A stretch of 64,000 bases of DNA from Arthrobacter sp. SLBN-83 (GTDB lineage Bacteria > Actinomycetota > Actinomycetes > Actinomycetales > Micrococcaceae): assembly GCF_006715285.1 (NCBI RefSeq), contig NZ_VFMX01000001.1, positions 3,720,001-3,784,000 of the forward strand. Direction: 5' to 3'. Positions 63,150 to 64,000 of this stretch are shown here, piece after piece. Within the stretch, counting starts at the first letter, position 1, and each line of letters starts with the position of its first letter. The translations under genes were made by a program, and so were the position numbers. The notes under the pieces were generated by a model. That model was not told the DNA's origin. It worked only from the letters and a program-made list of their open reading frames with translations, and did no database searches.

Positions 63150-64000
63150 ATGAGCACTCTCAGCTACGACGCCACCGGTGCGGCGCAGAAGGCGCTTGAA
63201 CAGCACCTTTCCGCCCTCGTTGAGGACCGGATTGCCACGCGGATTTTTGCCAAGGACCACACGCTGTGGGGTCCCGACGCGGAGTCCGAGTCGGCAATCC
63301 GCCTCGGCTGGGTGGAGGCAGCCACAGTCTCCCAGCCCTTGGTCAAGGACATCCTGGAACTCCGTGATGCCCTGCGTGCCGAAGGAGTCAGCCGGATCGT
63401 GCTTTGCGGCATGGGCGGATCCTCACTGGCCCCCGAGGTCATCGCAGGCACCGCCGGCGTCGAGCTGACAGTGCTGGACAGCACCGACCCGGACCAGGTC
63501 AGGGCTGCCCTCGCGGACCGGCTGGCCGAGACCGCCATCGTGGTCTCCTCCAAATCCGGTTCCACCCTGGAGACCGATTCCCAGCGGCGCATCTTCGAGC
63601 AGGCCTTCACCGAGGCCGGCGTGGACGCCAAGAGCCGGATCATCATTGTCACGGACCCGGGCTCGCCACTGGACAAGGCCTCCCGGGAGGCCGGCTACCG
63701 GGCCGTCTTCAACGCCGACCCCAACGTCGGTGGCCGCTACTCCGCCCTGACCGCTTTCGGCCTGGTCCCCTCCGGCCTGGCCGGCGTGGACATCCAGGCC
63801 TTCCTTGACGAGGCCGAGGAAGCGGCGGAAATCCTCAACGATGACGCACCCGAGAACATCGGGCTGGCCTTGGGCACCGCCCTGGGCGGAACCAGTCCGC
63901 TGCGGAACAAGATCGTCATCGCCGAAGACGGCTCCGGCATCGTTGGCTTCGCCGACTGGGCCGAACAGCTCATCGCCGAATCAACCGGCAAGCTGGGCAC
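63150..64000 (+). CDS. pgi: glucose-6-phosphate isomerase (3' end outside window)
   Basis: 283 residues visible of a phosphoglucose isomerase linking glycolysis and the pentose phosphate pathway. The sugar-isomerase domain has CGMGGSSLAPEVIAG, VSSKSGSTLETDSQ and NVGGRYSALTAFGLVP. Starts 5 bp after tal. The gene is cut by the window edge. Its place after tal is typical for Actinobacteria, usually followed by zwf and opcA. Confidence 0.93.
   Translation, partial: MSTLSYDATGAAQKALEQHLSALVEDRIATRIFAKDHTLWGPDAESESAIRLGWVEAATVSQPLVKDILELRDALRAEGVSRIVLCGMGGSSLAPEVIAGTAGVELTVLDSTDPDQVRAALADRLAETAIVVSSKSGSTLETDSQRRIFEQAFTEAGVDAKSRIIIVTDPGSPLDKASREAGYRAVFNADPNVGGRYSALTAFGLVPSGLAGVDIQAFLDEAEEAAEILNDDAPENIGLALGTALGGTSPLRNKIVIAEDGSGIVGFADWAEQLIAESTGKLG

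Overview
The window is chromosomal DNA from a high-GC actinobacterium, most likely Micrococcales of the Arthrobacter/Pseudarthrobacter type. This is inferred from codon use, many GTG starts, frequent -10 boxes right in front of start codons, and gene neighbourhoods that are classic for Actinobacteria: divergent glgA/glgC; sufR-sufBD-Rieske-sufC-sufT; and an ABC pair-ctaA-ctaB-tkt-tal-pgi run that parallels the mycobacterial order. I see no rRNA, tRNA, CRISPR array, insertion sequence or prophage.

Layout. 0-5.4 kb: fatty-acid beta-oxidation. A fabG4-like reductase and a fadA thiolase face a tetR-acyl-CoA oxidase pair across a 33-bp palindrome. 5.4-8.2 kb: glycogen synthase and ADP-glucose pyrophosphorylase. 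8.2-14.9 kb: an unusual zinc-ribbon SDR, a PPOX protein, an ATP-grasp/alpha-E/transglutaminase operon of unproven function, and a YeiH permease. 14.9-30.5 kb: housekeeping genes (pepN, lipoate ligase, L31 type B, rRNA/tRNA methylase, TauE, ABC ATPases, serB, two SDRs, SURF1, YbaK, ABC-F, an SplB-like radical SAM enzyme, DUF808). 30.5-36 kb and 40.1-42.1 kb: loosely packed accessory DNA with small membrane or secreted proteins of unknown function and two decayed genes. 36-40.1 kb: an EthR-type repressor facing an EthA-type Baeyer-Villiger monooxygenase fused to an alpha/beta-hydrolase, with a 3-hydroxyacyl-CoA dehydrogenase downstream of the repressor. 42.1-46.8 kb: the biotin ECF transporter bioYMN, convergent with a thiolase/acyl-CoA ligase pair that matches the Bacillus yhfST-bioY association. 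46.8-52.9 kb: a metallopeptidase and the SUF iron-sulfur operon. 53-64 kb: an ABC exporter, heme A synthesis (ctaA, ctaB) interrupted by a SulP-carbonic anhydrase fusion, then transketolase, transaldolase and a partial phosphoglucose isomerase.

The most notable items are: the EthA-hydrolase fusion with two operator dyads exactly 20 bp apart; the near-perfect palindrome that overlaps both divergent promoters of the fatty-acid locus; the ATP-grasp/alpha-E/transglutaminase operon; a REP-like palindrome present twice at convergent gene ends; a thiolase whose second catalytic cysteine is serine; a membrane-protein gene broken by one amber codon; a structured leader ahead of rpmE2; and at least a dozen predicted leaderless genes. 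All functions come from reading the sequence by eye against remembered families. No search was run.
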